From Paenibacillus paeoniae (lineage in GTDB: Bacteria; Bacillota; Bacilli; Paenibacillales; Paenibacillaceae), in contig NZ_QUBQ01000001.1 in assembly GCF_003388735.1 (NCBI RefSeq), positions 744,001-808,000 on the forward strand: a stretch of DNA of 64,000 bases. Direction: 5' to 3'. Under the pieces are notes generated by a model. The model saw nothing but the letters and a program-made list of their open reading frames with translations, ran no database searches and was not told the origin of the DNA. A program made the translations under genes and the position numbers. Shown piece by piece: positions 1 to 8,077 of the stretch (within the stretch, counting starts at the first letter, position 1; every line of letters starts with the position of its first letter).

Positions 1-1
1 T

Positions 2-112
2 AGTTTGCTAAAAGTAATTGCTTATAAAAATAACAAGATGATCGGAACGCATACAATTGAAATTAAAACAGATGATCTTGGATACTATTTTGGTGTGATA
101 GTTGATGAATAA
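2..112 (+). CDS. C-terminal fragment of an unidentified protein (5' end outside window)
   Basis: An open frame enters from the left edge and stops at TAA 110-112. It gives about 36 residues ending in GYYFGVIVDE. The frame has a plausible mixed polar/hydrophobic composition but no motif I recognise. It could be the end of a real gene or a chance open frame; 36 codons are too few to decide. Confidence 0.4.
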   Translation, partial: SLLKVIAYKNNKMIGTHTIEIKTDDLGYYFGVIVDE

Positions 113-548
113 CTGAGAGGTATATTTCGGCGTAGGCAGTGCCTTAGATGATCACCTCTTGCTGTTTTGGAAGGCGATTTGTGCTTCTAGGATAGCCAAT
201 AGAAAGATCGTAGGTGAACTTTTGGCAAATCCGATGTTATACATTATTCCAGCGCTGCCCTGAATTGATTGTGAGTGAAAATAAACGAAAGTGTAGAGCC
301 CTCATGAATTTATAAAAAAATACAGATATATACAAGGGAAACGTGTAGAATGAAATGATGAAAAAGTTAATGTGGCAGCATACTAAAGCACTGCTAAGCA
401 CGCTCCATAGAGATCTGTTGTAATATCGTTAATTCGCTGTTTGATCATTATTTTGATAGCGGTGCTTGCAACTCTAAGCGTTATGACTGCTTTTAGTTGA
501 ATTCAATCATTTCAATCTATACTTTAAATAATAAGGATGATTATAAAT
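113..548. other. AT-rich stretch of about 436 bases with no convincing gene
   Basis: No well-formed gene with a ribosome binding site is visible. Two short pieces lie close together: a 22-codon frame starting at 355 (MMKKLMWQHTKALLS..., stop 421-423) and, in another frame at 411-500, a hydrophobic run LIRCLIIILIAVLATLSVMT before a stop. Together they resemble the N-terminal membrane segment of a sensor or permease broken by frameshift, but this is inference. The stretch is clearly more AT-rich than the genes that follow. Confidence 0.5.
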
Positions 549-1457
549 ATGAACAAATTGCTATGCGCAATAGATTCTATAATCGAATTACAGCCATCAG
601 AACGAGAGTGGCTGGAGCAGTATTTCCGTATGGAGACAGTGGATTTTCAGCGGACGCCAGGAGCGCTGCTAGAAAAGTATGAGCTTGCACTTGTTCACTC
701 CAAGCTGCCGGCAGCTACGATATCCTATATGAAAGCATGCCGTTATATCGGCGTACGCGCACACAATACGGACTATGTGGACCAAGCTGCCGCACAGCAA
801 CAAGGTATAGTGGTTCAAGGTATCGAGCAGCAAGGCGCGCAGGCTGTCGCGGAGCATACGATTTCTTTGCTCCTGGCCATTGCGAAGCAACTGCTTCCTT
901 ATCATACGAATGTCGCTTCGGGCAGGTGGAGGGATGGGCTGCGGCCCAGCTATGAGCTGCAGGGCAAGACGCTTGGTATCATCGGCTATGGCAAGATAGG
1001 TGAGCGGGTCGCAACATTGGGGCGGGCGCTGGGCATGACGATTCTAATTGCATCCGGAAGAACAGAGAGCGCAGAGCAAGCAGGACGATTCACACTGGAA
1101 GAAGTGCTGAGCCAATCGGATATTGTGTCCTTGCATGCTTCAACACGTACGTTAACAGGTTCGCTGTTGACCAAATCCAGGATTGATCTGCTAAAACCAC
1201 AGGCCATCGTTATCAATACGGCCAGAGGAGGTTTGATTGACTACGACGCACTCGAAGATGCGATTCGGCAGGGCAAGCTGTACGGTGCGGGACTGGATGT
1301 TTTTCCGGAAGAGCCGGTTATGGAGTCGCGTCTGTCCCAATTGCCTAATGTCATCTGTACGCCCCACTTAGCGTATTACACAGATGAAACGATTAGATTA
1401 ATGAATCATCATTTAATCCAGCGAGCAATCCATTTTTTCGGACAAACCGGTTCATGA
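549..1457 (+). CDS. D-isomer specific 2-hydroxyacid dehydrogenase family protein
   Basis: A 302-residue NAD(P)-dependent dehydrogenase of the D-2-hydroxyacid family (phosphoglycerate, glycerate and lactate dehydrogenases). The Rossmann motif LGIIGYGKIGERV lies in the middle. The catalytic set is visible: arginine in INTARGGLIDYDAL, glutamate in DVFPEEP and histidine in TPHLAYYT. Start 549 is preferred over the in-frame ATG at 537 because AAGGATG lies at a usable distance only from 549. The protein lacks the C-terminal ACT domain of long SerA forms, so it is a short single-unit enzyme. The substrate cannot be told from sequence. It stands alone and is followed by the promoter of the rhodanese gene. 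Confidence 0.85.
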   Translation: MNKLLCAIDSIIELQPSEREWLEQYFRMETVDFQRTPGALLEKYELALVHSKLPAATISYMKACRYIGVRAHNTDYVDQAAAQQQGIVVQGIEQQGAQAVAEHTISLLLAIAKQLLPYHTNVASGRWRDGLRPSYELQGKTLGIIGYGKIGERVATLGRALGMTILIASGRTESAEQAGRFTLEEVLSQSDIVSLHASTRTLTGSLLTKSRIDLLKPQAIVINTARGGLIDYDALEDAIRQGKLYGAGLDVFPEEPVMESRLSQLPNVICTPHLAYYTDETIRLMNHHLIQRAIHFFGQTGS

Positions 1458-1464
1458 GGATAGC

Positions 1465-1493
1465 TTGACTCGCAGGAAGTGTTCATATATCAT
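1465..1493 (+). promoter_or_regulatory. Sigma-A type promoter of the rhodanese gene
   Basis: TTGACT (1465-1470) and TATCAT (1488-1493) are separated by 17 bases, a near-consensus housekeeping promoter. The predicted transcription start falls around 1500, inside or next to the palindromic operator that follows. The transcript would have a leader of about 85 bases before the rhodanese start. Confidence 0.6.
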
Positions 1494-1500
1494 TTATTGT

Positions 1501-1517
1501 ATACCCTGAGGGGTATA
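1501..1517. promoter_or_regulatory. CsoR/CstR-like palindromic operator
   Basis: ATACCCTGAGGGGTATA is a near-perfect inverted repeat, ATACCC and GGGTAT around a short G-rich centre. This has the form of the GC-core, AT-flanked operators bound by CsoR-family repressors, including the persulfide-sensing CstR that controls rhodanese genes. It sits at the predicted transcription start of a rhodanese gene, a natural place for repression. The family assignment is inference from shape and context; no csoR/cstR gene is in the window. Confidence 0.55.
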
Positions 1518-1584
1518 AAGGTCCCGGTCTTGATTGTTTCAAAGCGATTAATGGGACCAACAAGATGAAGACGGAGGATACAGC

Positions 1585-1977
1585 ATGAATAGCGCAACAA
1601 TGATTAATCTGCTTATCGCAGCGGGGGTAGGCTTATTTTTATGGAATCGTTTCGGTACGGCGAGAGGGTTGAAAAACATGAGTCCAATTCGATTCCAGCA
1701 GGAATTAGCAGACCATGCCGACGCTCTGTTGATTGACGTTCGGGAGCCGCATGAATATCGTTCGGGCCATATTCCGAATGCGATCAACATACCTGTGTCT
1801 CAATTGCAGGACAAGCTGACGGAAATTCCAAAGGATCATAAAGTGCTGCTCTATTGCCAAAGCGGGCTGAGAAGCAGGAAAGCGGCAAGAATCCTAAGCA
1901 AGCTGGGCTATCGCAATATGGGGCATTTATCCAGCGGAATTCTGGCCTGGGGCGGTCCATTGGAAACGAACACGTAG
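1585..1977 (+). CDS. Membrane-anchored rhodanese-like sulfurtransferase
   Basis: A 130-residue single-domain rhodanese. Residues about 5-22 (MINLLIAAGVGLFLW) form an N-terminal membrane anchor, and residues about 35-125 form the rhodanese fold. The active-site loop is CQSGLRSR, with the persulfide-accepting cysteine followed by the usual glycine/arginine loop. DVREPHEYRSGHIPNAINIP is the standard N-terminal signature. The layout resembles B. subtilis YqhL. ACGGAGGATA lies seven bases before the start. The CsoR/CstR-like operator upstream suggests induction by reactive sulfur or metal. The likely role is sulfane-sulfur transfer at the inner face of the membrane. Confidence 0.85.
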   Translation: MNSATMINLLIAAGVGLFLWNRFGTARGLKNMSPIRFQQELADHADALLIDVREPHEYRSGHIPNAINIPVSQLQDKLTEIPKDHKVLLYCQSGLRSRKAARILSKLGYRNMGHLSSGILAWGGPLETNT

Positions 1978-2017
1978 AATATCTTACCGCGATTGAATGA
2001 TAATCAGACAAGTAATT

Positions 2018-2046
2018 AGCCTTCATCTTTTGGGAGGCTTTTTTTG
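2018..2046 (+). terminator. Rho-independent terminator after the rhodanese gene
   Basis: AGCCT (2018-2022) can pair with AGGCT (2035-2039), and a run of seven T follows. The stem is short but well placed 40 bases after the stop codon. Confidence 0.5.
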
Positions 2047-2181
2047 ATGGTTATATATCCTGTTCATAAGCGTGCTCATCGCAAGTGCAATCATCACATA
2101 CCGTTATACAGGAATTGGAATGGAAGAGATACCCCCAATCGCCGCTTGTTGTCCGAAAGGTATAAGAGAGGTGAGTCAAGA

Positions 2182-3063
2182 ATGAAGAAACATTGTTTGT
2201 TTTGCAATGAATTAATTGATATGAAACAAGATGAGGAATTTGATCGGTTTTCCGGATGCATGTGCGCGCCTAATACGTATTATCATTTGAGCAGAGACGC
2301 TTATTCGTATATTCAAATGTTCACTTACGCCAAGAAAAGGCAGTTGCTGCCACTGGTATCGGCTTATATTCGCGAACGGTCCGAGAATGGAGAGCGATTA
2401 TTGCTGACGCCGGGGAAATTGGAGGAGATGATGGTCGATCCCGATATCCCGATGACGACGGAAGAGAAGGAGAAGAGACTTCTCCAATATATGTATGCAC
2501 GGACGAATTCAGCGATGGAGCCAGTTAATTTGCATCCATTGTCAAAAAGCTACAACTTGACGTATTCGTCAAACCTGCAAGAGTTTGTTTATATTATGGA
2601 GAAGCTGCGGGAGATGGAGCTGCTTGTTCGAGAAGGCGCTGTGTTGAAGCTAACCAATCAGGGGTGGAGCGAAGCGGCGGCCTATTCAGGCGGCGGTAAG
2701 CGTAAGCTGTTCAGCGTCATAGTTGGTGACGAGGAGATTGGTCTGGAATGGTCTGCGCAATTGTTGCCGGGTCTGGAGCAATGCGGGTACGCTACCCGTC
2801 TTCTCTTGCCATCCAGCTTGCGGAAGCAGGACTCCGATTTGCTTGAAGCATTGGCGGAAAGCCACTACATATTGGCCGACCTTACGGGGGCGGGACCTGA
2901 AGTGTATTTCGCTGCCGGGTATGCTGCACGAGCGGATATCCCGCTTACTTGGACGATCAGAGCCGATCAGAGCGACCGATTGCTTCTGCAGAGCGAATGG
3001 CTGCGTCCGATACCATGGGAGGATACGGAAGAGCTAGTACAACGATTTCAGTTGAGGCAATAG
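2182..3063 (+). CDS. Zinc-finger, winged-helix and nucleoside deoxyribosyltransferase-like protein
   Basis: A 293-residue protein of unknown function with three visible parts. Residues 1-35 hold CLFC and later CMC, a likely zinc-binding knuckle. The middle (about 50-165) reads like a winged helix ending in LKLTNQGWSEAAA. The C-terminal 110 residues (VIVGDEEIGLEWS...ILADLTGAGPEVYFAAGYAARADIPLTW) match the pattern of the deoxyribosyltransferase/TIR-like fold found in a broad family of uncharacterised bacterial proteins. In that family the motif is normally VYFEAG; here it reads VYFAAG, so the expected glutamate is alanine. Start 2182 is chosen for AGAGGTGAG eight bases upstream; the longer in-frame ATG at 2044 has none. 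It has its own strong terminator and no obvious partner. Confidence 0.6.
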   Translation: MKKHCLFCNELIDMKQDEEFDRFSGCMCAPNTYYHLSRDAYSYIQMFTYAKKRQLLPLVSAYIRERSENGERLLLTPGKLEEMMVDPDIPMTTEEKEKRLLQYMYARTNSAMEPVNLHPLSKSYNLTYSSNLQEFVYIMEKLREMELLVREGAVLKLTNQGWSEAAAYSGGGKRKLFSVIVGDEEIGLEWSAQLLPGLEQCGYATRLLLPSSLRKQDSDLLEALAESHYILADLTGAGPEVYFAAGYAARADIPLTWTIRADQSDRLLLQSEWLRPIPWEDTEELVQRFQLRQ

Positions 3064-3091
3064 CGATAAGCGACATGAATGAACAATTGAA

Positions 3092-3137
3092 GGGCCCTAC
3101 CATCCAAGCCGCAGTGGCATTGATGGTAGGGCCCTTT
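3092..3137. terminator. Strong bidirectional terminator hairpin
   Basis: A perfect 13-bp stem (3092-3104 with 3122-3134) lies between two convergent genes. Its GC-rich base GGGCCC is followed by TTT on the plus strand. It can serve both the gene ending at 3063 and the minus-strand binding protein ending at 3152. Confidence 0.8.
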
Positions 3138-3151
3138 AAAGTCGCGATTAA

Positions 3152-4441
3152 CTAGTTGCTTCTAATGATAAAGTTAGCCGGATCGGCGTTCAAATCGTGA
3201 ATGGTATTCTCCACTTCTCCCCATGCTTGATCAAAGGAAATGGAGCCGGCAGCAGCAGCCCCCAGTTGCTTTTGCATCACTTGATCGAAATGCAGATAAG
3301 CTGTATGGGTGAGATATTCAGTAGCTTTAGGCGCGGTTCTGCCTTCTGATTGGTAGATGACATCGGTTGGGAAATCGCCAATATTCACAAATTGCGGATA
3401 GGTAACGAATCCGCTCGCAAGCGTATTGGAACTGATCAGAGAAGCTCCTTCTTCACTCATGAGGAAGACGATAAGCTCCCATGCTTCATCGATGTGCTTG
3501 CTGGATTTGTCCAACGACAACGAGGCGGTCAGTAAGTAAGGAGTAGGCCCTGTATAGCCCAGCCCTTTGGGCAAATCGACGATGGACCAGTCCTCCGGTG
3601 TGACGTTGCTTGGGAGCATATTATGAAGGTAGCTGGCTCTCTCCACGAACATGCCGGTACGCAGACGCTCGTTGAAGTTCGGGTTGTAGCCATCGTTTTT
3701 ACTAATTTGTTGTTTGTAATCCTCAACAAGCTGTTCAGATAATGCCCTCCACTCCGCTCGATCAAGTGTCAACTGGCCGTCCTCGATCCACCTGAGTCCC
3801 ATCATTTGTTCACCAACGAAAATATTAAAATAGGACCACCAGGAATCGCTCATCTCATAGCCGGATGCATTTGGACTTTTTTCTTTGAGGGCTCCAGCAG
3901 TCTCACGGAATTGCTCCCAGCTTATCGGTACGGTTGGCTCAGCAATTTGGTTTTCCTGCAGCAGCTTGCGATTCATATAAAGAACGTAACGATCAATAGT
4001 CGGAGACAATCTGTTAAGTACGCCTTCCGAATCGATGCTGGATGTGACGACTTGCTGCTGAATTTCATTTAATTGAACGTGATCCCGCTCCAGCAAGGGA
4101 GCCAGATCGACTAGTCTGGATTCCGACGTATAGTAATCAGGCGAGAAGCTATAGTAGAGATCAGGCTTCTCGGCTTCAATGATTTCAATCGCGCGGCGTT
4201 CTCGCTCGCCCGCCGGTGTATTCTCTTCTCGCAGCTTGCCGTTTACATCGACGACTTCAAAGGACAGATTCGGAAATTTCTCCTTCAGCAATGGTACATA
4301 CGCATTGAACTGTGAGGTGGATGTCAGAACTTTTAATGTAATTTTAGATGAATCCTTTGATCCAAAGCCTATACTGGAGCAGCCTTGAATCAGCATAACG
4401 GCGACCAGCAGGAACGGTACGCGTTTCCAAACCTTTTTCAT
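3152..4441 (-). CDS. Orphan extracellular solute-binding lipoprotein, paralogue 1
   Basis: A 429-residue family 1 (sugar-type) ABC solute-binding lipoprotein. The signal peptide ends in LIQGC with the lipobox cysteine at residue 21. The mature part shows the family signatures LAPLLERD, LSPTIDRYVLYMNRKLL and SWEQFRE, and the tail GSISFDQAWGEVENTI typical of this class. Two ATG codons lie side by side (4444 and 4441); 4441 fits the spacing from GGGAGGT better. No permease or ATPase gene is adjacent. It heads a set of three tandem paralogues with a fourth at 43.6 kb, so the role is probably ligand capture for a shared or distant transporter, or sensing. The ligand is unknown. Confidence 0.8.
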   Translation of the reverse strand: MKKVWKRVPFLLVAVMLIQGCSSIGFGSKDSSKITLKVLTSTSQFNAYVPLLKEKFPNLSFEVVDVNGKLREENTPAGERERRAIEIIEAEKPDLYYSFSPDYYTSESRLVDLAPLLERDHVQLNEIQQQVVTSSIDSEGVLNRLSPTIDRYVLYMNRKLLQENQIAEPTVPISWEQFRETAGALKEKSPNASGYEMSDSWWSYFNIFVGEQMMGLRWIEDGQLTLDRAEWRALSEQLVEDYKQQISKNDGYNPNFNERLRTGMFVERASYLHNMLPSNVTPEDWSIVDLPKGLGYTGPTPYLLTASLSLDKSSKHIDEAWELIVFLMSEEGASLISSNTLASGFVTYPQFVNIGDFPTDVIYQSEGRTAPKATEYLTHTAYLHFDQVMQKQLGAAAAGSISFDQAWGEVENTIHDLNADPANFIIRSN

Positions 4442-4689
4442 CATGATACCTCCCGTAAAGTAGTATGCAGGCCGGCAGAAGCACTGCATAACGTGTGACG
4501 ATAGTTGAATTTGCGGATTGTTTGCTTGTGGCAATCTAACGTAACTGTTGTGTTTCTTCCTATAGAACACGCAAGCATGTGGAATAGTTGCAATATATTT
4601 TGCTCAGAAGGAAAAATAGAAAGGACCGCCTCTTGAGTATCAGGTTCTCTTAAGGGGACAGCCCTATGTAGTTGTGGAACGAGAGTGTC

Positions 4690-5967
4690 TTACTGGGCGA
4701 ACGATTCAGGATTGGCATTCAGTTCCCTAACATGCTTCTCAATCGTTTCCCAAGCCGCATCAAAGGTAATGGATCCCTTGGCGACGGCTTCGAAGTTGCC
4801 TTGGAACGAAGTCATCAAGGAGCGATTGGCTTCATCGGTCAACGTCTCGGAAGATGGGGTCCACGGTGTGCCGTTAGTGTCAATAATAGGTTCGATGGGG
4901 TAATCACCAATGGAAATCAGCTCCGGATAGGTTACAAATCCATACGCGATAGCGTCTTCCGTAATACGCTTCGCTGCTTCCTCACTCAGTAAGTAGGAAA
5001 CAATAGCCCAAGCATCCTCGGCATATGAGCTGTCGGCATGAATGGAAAAGGCGTTCGTGTCCAGAAAAGGTGTCATTTGAGTATGGGACGGATCTCTAGG
5101 TAATTCTGCAATTGTCCAGTCCTCTGGCGATCGTTGCTCGCCGATCATTTGATAGACATAGGCCGCAGGCGCGATGTACATAGCCGTTTGCTGCGGATCC
5201 CGGTTCGGATTTGCTCCCGCGTTTTCGAACGCATCCTCCATGATGTCTTCGTACAGCTGCTCGAACAGTTGACGCCACTCAGGACCTGTAATTTGTAGCT
5301 GTCCGTCTTGGATTTGTTTCCAGCCCATAATATGTTCGGCGGTCCAAAAAAATGGCATCATCCATGGCTGATTCATCATATAGTACCCATTGACGTTAGC
5401 ATCCTTCGCTTGCAGCGATGTGGCTACCGCGCGGAATTCCTCCCAGGTTAGCGGGCTATGCGGTTCCGGGACGCCAAGGTCACGGAACAGCTTTTGATTA
5501 ATGAAAAGCATGTCGCGATTGAAAGTAGGCGAGAGCTGCAGCAGCTTCCCATCCTTGCGGATAGCGGAGTCCGCCAGAATGTGCTGAATTTCGTTCAGTA
5601 CGATTCGGTCGCGATCGAGCAGCGGCGCTAGATCCATGACGGGGAAGTCTTGAATATACTCATTGGGTGTATAGTTCAAATACAGATCGACTTCTTCCTC
5701 TTCGATCATTTTGCCAATCTGCTCATTCCACCCAGCTACAGGTATTTTATTGGCATTCAGCTTGACCATAGGGTCGAAGATGTCATAACGGATATGTGGA
5801 AATTTCTCTTCCAGCATCGGTTTGTATCTCTCGATCAAATCGGTTTGCCCCATAATTTTGAGTGTAATGCTCTTCTGTTCTTGCTTCCCGATCCCCTTAG
5901 TCGTGCAGCCCTGCGATAGGAGCGTCACCATCAATAATACAGGTATCCAATAAGCTAGCTTTCTCAT
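4690..5967 (-). CDS. Orphan extracellular solute-binding lipoprotein, paralogue 2
   Basis: A 425-residue lipoprotein; SQGC places the lipid-modified cysteine at residue 21. It shares with its neighbours LAPLLDRDRIVLNEIQH, LSPTFNRDMLFINQKL, SPLTWEEFR and the C-terminal GSITFDAAWETI. The ATG is preceded by GGGGGTC. It lies 248 bases upstream of paralogue 1 in the direction of transcription, too far for tight coupling, so it probably has its own promoter. Divergence between the paralogues is extensive outside these motifs, suggesting old duplication and different ligands. Confidence 0.8.
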   Translation of the reverse strand: MRKLAYWIPVLLMVTLLSQGCTTKGIGKQEQKSITLKIMGQTDLIERYKPMLEEKFPHIRYDIFDPMVKLNANKIPVAGWNEQIGKMIEEEEVDLYLNYTPNEYIQDFPVMDLAPLLDRDRIVLNEIQHILADSAIRKDGKLLQLSPTFNRDMLFINQKLFRDLGVPEPHSPLTWEEFRAVATSLQAKDANVNGYYMMNQPWMMPFFWTAEHIMGWKQIQDGQLQITGPEWRQLFEQLYEDIMEDAFENAGANPNRDPQQTAMYIAPAAYVYQMIGEQRSPEDWTIAELPRDPSHTQMTPFLDTNAFSIHADSSYAEDAWAIVSYLLSEEAAKRITEDAIAYGFVTYPELISIGDYPIEPIIDTNGTPWTPSSETLTDEANRSLMTSFQGNFEAVAKGSITFDAAWETIEKHVRELNANPESFAQ

Positions 5968-6194
5968 CTCTTGACCCCCACGTAGATGTGAAATTGATAA
6001 AAATGAACTATTATGATAGTTATCCGTGACATGTTGGATGGTAAAAGTGATAGTGATGCGAATATTCTATAAAATATGATCAAAAAAGGTCTATATAGAA
6101 AATATTTCATAATAAAAGTGTAATTGCTTCGCTACTATTCGTCAATGCTTTCCGAGTAAATCATGTTCAATCAAGGAAATAGTGTCATTCGCAT

Positions 6195-6227
6195 GAAAAA
6201 ACACGACACACCATTAGCATGTCGTGT
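6195..6227 (-). terminator. Terminator of binding-protein paralogue 3
   Basis: Read on the minus strand, ACACGACA (6227-6220) and TGTCGTGT (6208-6201) form an 8-bp stem followed by a run of T. It lies about 35 bases after the stop codon at 6263 and isolates this gene from paralogue 2. Confidence 0.75.
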
Positions 6228-6262
6228 AATCAGGCGTTCCAATTTCTTTGCTGAGCCCGCTC

Positions 6263-7492
6263 TTACAGGTTGGAATTTATTTGTTCCGCAGCCCTTACAA
6301 TTTTAGGCCAGAAATTATCGATACTGACGTTTCCTGAAGCTAACTCCATAAATTCGTTATCGATAATTCTACTGATTTCTCCGACGCTATCTGAGAACTT
6401 TCCGGAATTTTCATTGACCCAGGTTCCTTGGCTATTCAACAAATGATCGATCGAGATGTCGCCTGTATTGTTGTATTCTGGGAACATGAAAAAACTTTGC
6501 GAAAGTCGGACTGCCAATTCTGGCGCCGCATCCTTGCTCATCAAATATTCAATGACCTGGGACGCTTCATCAATATGCGCACTTCTGCTGTCAATGGCGA
6601 ATGGATCGTTCAAAAAATAAGGCGTGGTCAGTCCATTGCTCGGCACATAAGGCATAGGCGCGATGAGATATTGATCATTGAACTGAGCATTGTCCCTTTC
6701 TCGGTAAACATCGTTCAATAGTGCGACTTTCAGCGCAACGGTGTCGCCGTTATCCTCGCTCGTATGGGTTTGACGGATAACCCCGTTCAGGTTGTCCTCC
6801 GCAATTTGCATCGCGACAGCTTCCCATTCTGGTTGATCCAGAATAAGCCGGTCATTCTCATCGGTCATGGACAATCCATTCACTTTGCCAGCCCATTCAA
6901 GAATGGTGAACCAGTTGTAATATTTTAACTCATAACCGTATCTGCGCAGCGCGGAGTCAGAAGTTTGTTCGGCGATACTTCTGAATTCATCCCATGTCCA
7001 CGTCGAGCCAGGTTCGGCCACATTTTTATCCTTGAGCATGCTGCGGTTAATGAAAATAACGGGCATCGAGAAGGTCGGAGAAAGCTGGGTGACCTTTCCA
7101 TCACCGATGAATGCTTGATTGTACAACGTTTGTTGAATGTCGCTCAACTGACTTTGATCTTTTATCATGATAGGAGAAAGGTCGATTAACTCAATCTCAT
7201 CTGTATAGTTATTTGGATTATAGCTGTAATAGAGATCCGGTTTTTCCTCCAAAATTAAGGAAACGATCTCTTCGTCTGTAGCGAGTGGTACCTTTGGAAC
7301 AAGTGTTTTCAGCTTGATGTTAGGAAAGCGTTCTTCGATCAATCCTTTCAGCTCGTTATAGCCGTATCCGCTGGCGTATCTTGTGAAAATGGTCAATTCT
7401 ACTTCTTTTTCTTTCTTGAACGAAATTTGCGAGCACCCTGACGTAACAATAGCTAGAATCAGCAGTAAAGGAATAAAACGCGATAATTTCAA
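6263..7492 (-). CDS. Orphan extracellular solute-binding lipoprotein, paralogue 3
   Basis: A 409-residue lipoprotein; the signal peptide ends TSGC with cysteine at residue 20. The start is TTG with AAGGGGGAT nine bases upstream. It is the most divergent of the set: the LAPLL motif reads LSPIM, and the tail reads GNVSIDNFWPKI. It keeps LSPTFSMPVIFINRSML and TWTWDEFR. It is shorter by 15-20 residues at the C-terminus. Like its relatives it has no transport partners nearby and ends at its own terminator. Confidence 0.78.
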   Translation of the reverse strand: MKLSRFIPLLLILAIVTSGCSQISFKKEKEVELTIFTRYASGYGYNELKGLIEERFPNIKLKTLVPKVPLATDEEIVSLILEEKPDLYYSYNPNNYTDEIELIDLSPIMIKDQSQLSDIQQTLYNQAFIGDGKVTQLSPTFSMPVIFINRSMLKDKNVAEPGSTWTWDEFRSIAEQTSDSALRRYGYELKYYNWFTILEWAGKVNGLSMTDENDRLILDQPEWEAVAMQIAEDNLNGVIRQTHTSEDNGDTVALKVALLNDVYRERDNAQFNDQYLIAPMPYVPSNGLTTPYFLNDPFAIDSRSAHIDEASQVIEYLMSKDAAPELAVRLSQSFFMFPEYNNTGDISIDHLLNSQGTWVNENSGKFSDSVGEISRIIDNEFMELASGNVSIDNFWPKIVRAAEQINSNL

Positions 7493-7673
7493 GATGTAGA
7501 TCCCCCTTGGTTATTTTTTGATCTTCTCCCTGATGTAGAAATATATGTATAACTCTATAGTAAAGATGGTTATTGCTGGAGTCAACTTACAGTAGTGTCA
7601 TGCCAGATTGTGCATAGTGCCGGCGATTGGAGGGAAGCTAAAAATAGGATCTCAATCAAAGGGGAGGATATTC

Positions 7674-7979
7674 TTGAAAAGACTAGAGTTGCTTGTTGTG
7701 ATCAGCCTATCCATCATGCTTGCTTACGCTGTACCGGTCTATGCAGCAAGTCCAGATCGGGAGCTTGACGGTACTTCAAGAGAAATTAGACAGATGGAGC
7801 TGCAATCGGAACGGGCAAAGGCGCTGCGCACTCCCGGTTACCAGGGGCGGGTGAACGTCAATGAATACAGTATGACCTCTGTCCCGCTTGCTAAAAAGGG
7901 ACCGAATTGGAATTGGCTAGGCTTGCTGGGCTTACTCGGATTGACTGGCCTTAGACGGAGAAATCGCGAGAGAACATAG
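7674..7979 (+). CDS. Small secreted protein with WGxxGxxG-like C-terminal tail
   Basis: A 101-residue protein. Residues 1-25 are a signal peptide ending around VYAAS. The middle is short and polar (LDGTSREIRQMELQSERAKAL). The C-terminus is WNWLGLLGLLGLTGLRRRNRERT: a tryptophan, regularly spaced glycines in a hydrophobic segment, and a cluster of arginines. This is the layout of C-terminal sorting or anchoring signals of the WGxxGxxG kind seen in Paenibacillus and relatives. The start is TTG, with AAAGGGGAGGA at ideal distance. The longer in-frame ATG at 7608 would bury the signal peptide. The function is unknown; it may be a membrane-retained peptide or processed precursor. Confidence 0.65.
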   Translation: MKRLELLVVISLSIMLAYAVPVYAASPDRELDGTSREIRQMELQSERAKALRTPGYQGRVNVNEYSMTSVPLAKKGPNWNWLGLLGLLGLTGLRRRNRERT

Positions 7980-7993
7980 CGATCTCCAGATGA

Positions 7994-8049
7994 AAAAGGA
8001 ACCTTGAGGCATGCGCTTTTTTGGCGTAAGCAGCCGTAAGGTTCCTTTT
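7994..8049. terminator. Bidirectional terminator
   Basis: A 12-bp perfect stem (7994-8005 with 8038-8049) has A-rich and T-rich ends, so it works on both strands. It separates the small secreted protein from the convergent ABC permease gene. Confidence 0.75.
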
Positions 8050-8077
8050 GTTCATCCGATGGAAACGGTAGTTATCC

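Noticed and set aside
4442..4570. N-terminal extension of binding-protein paralogue 1
   Set aside because: The 43-residue extension would place the signal peptide internally; a strong ribosome site precedes the ATG pair at 4441/4444.
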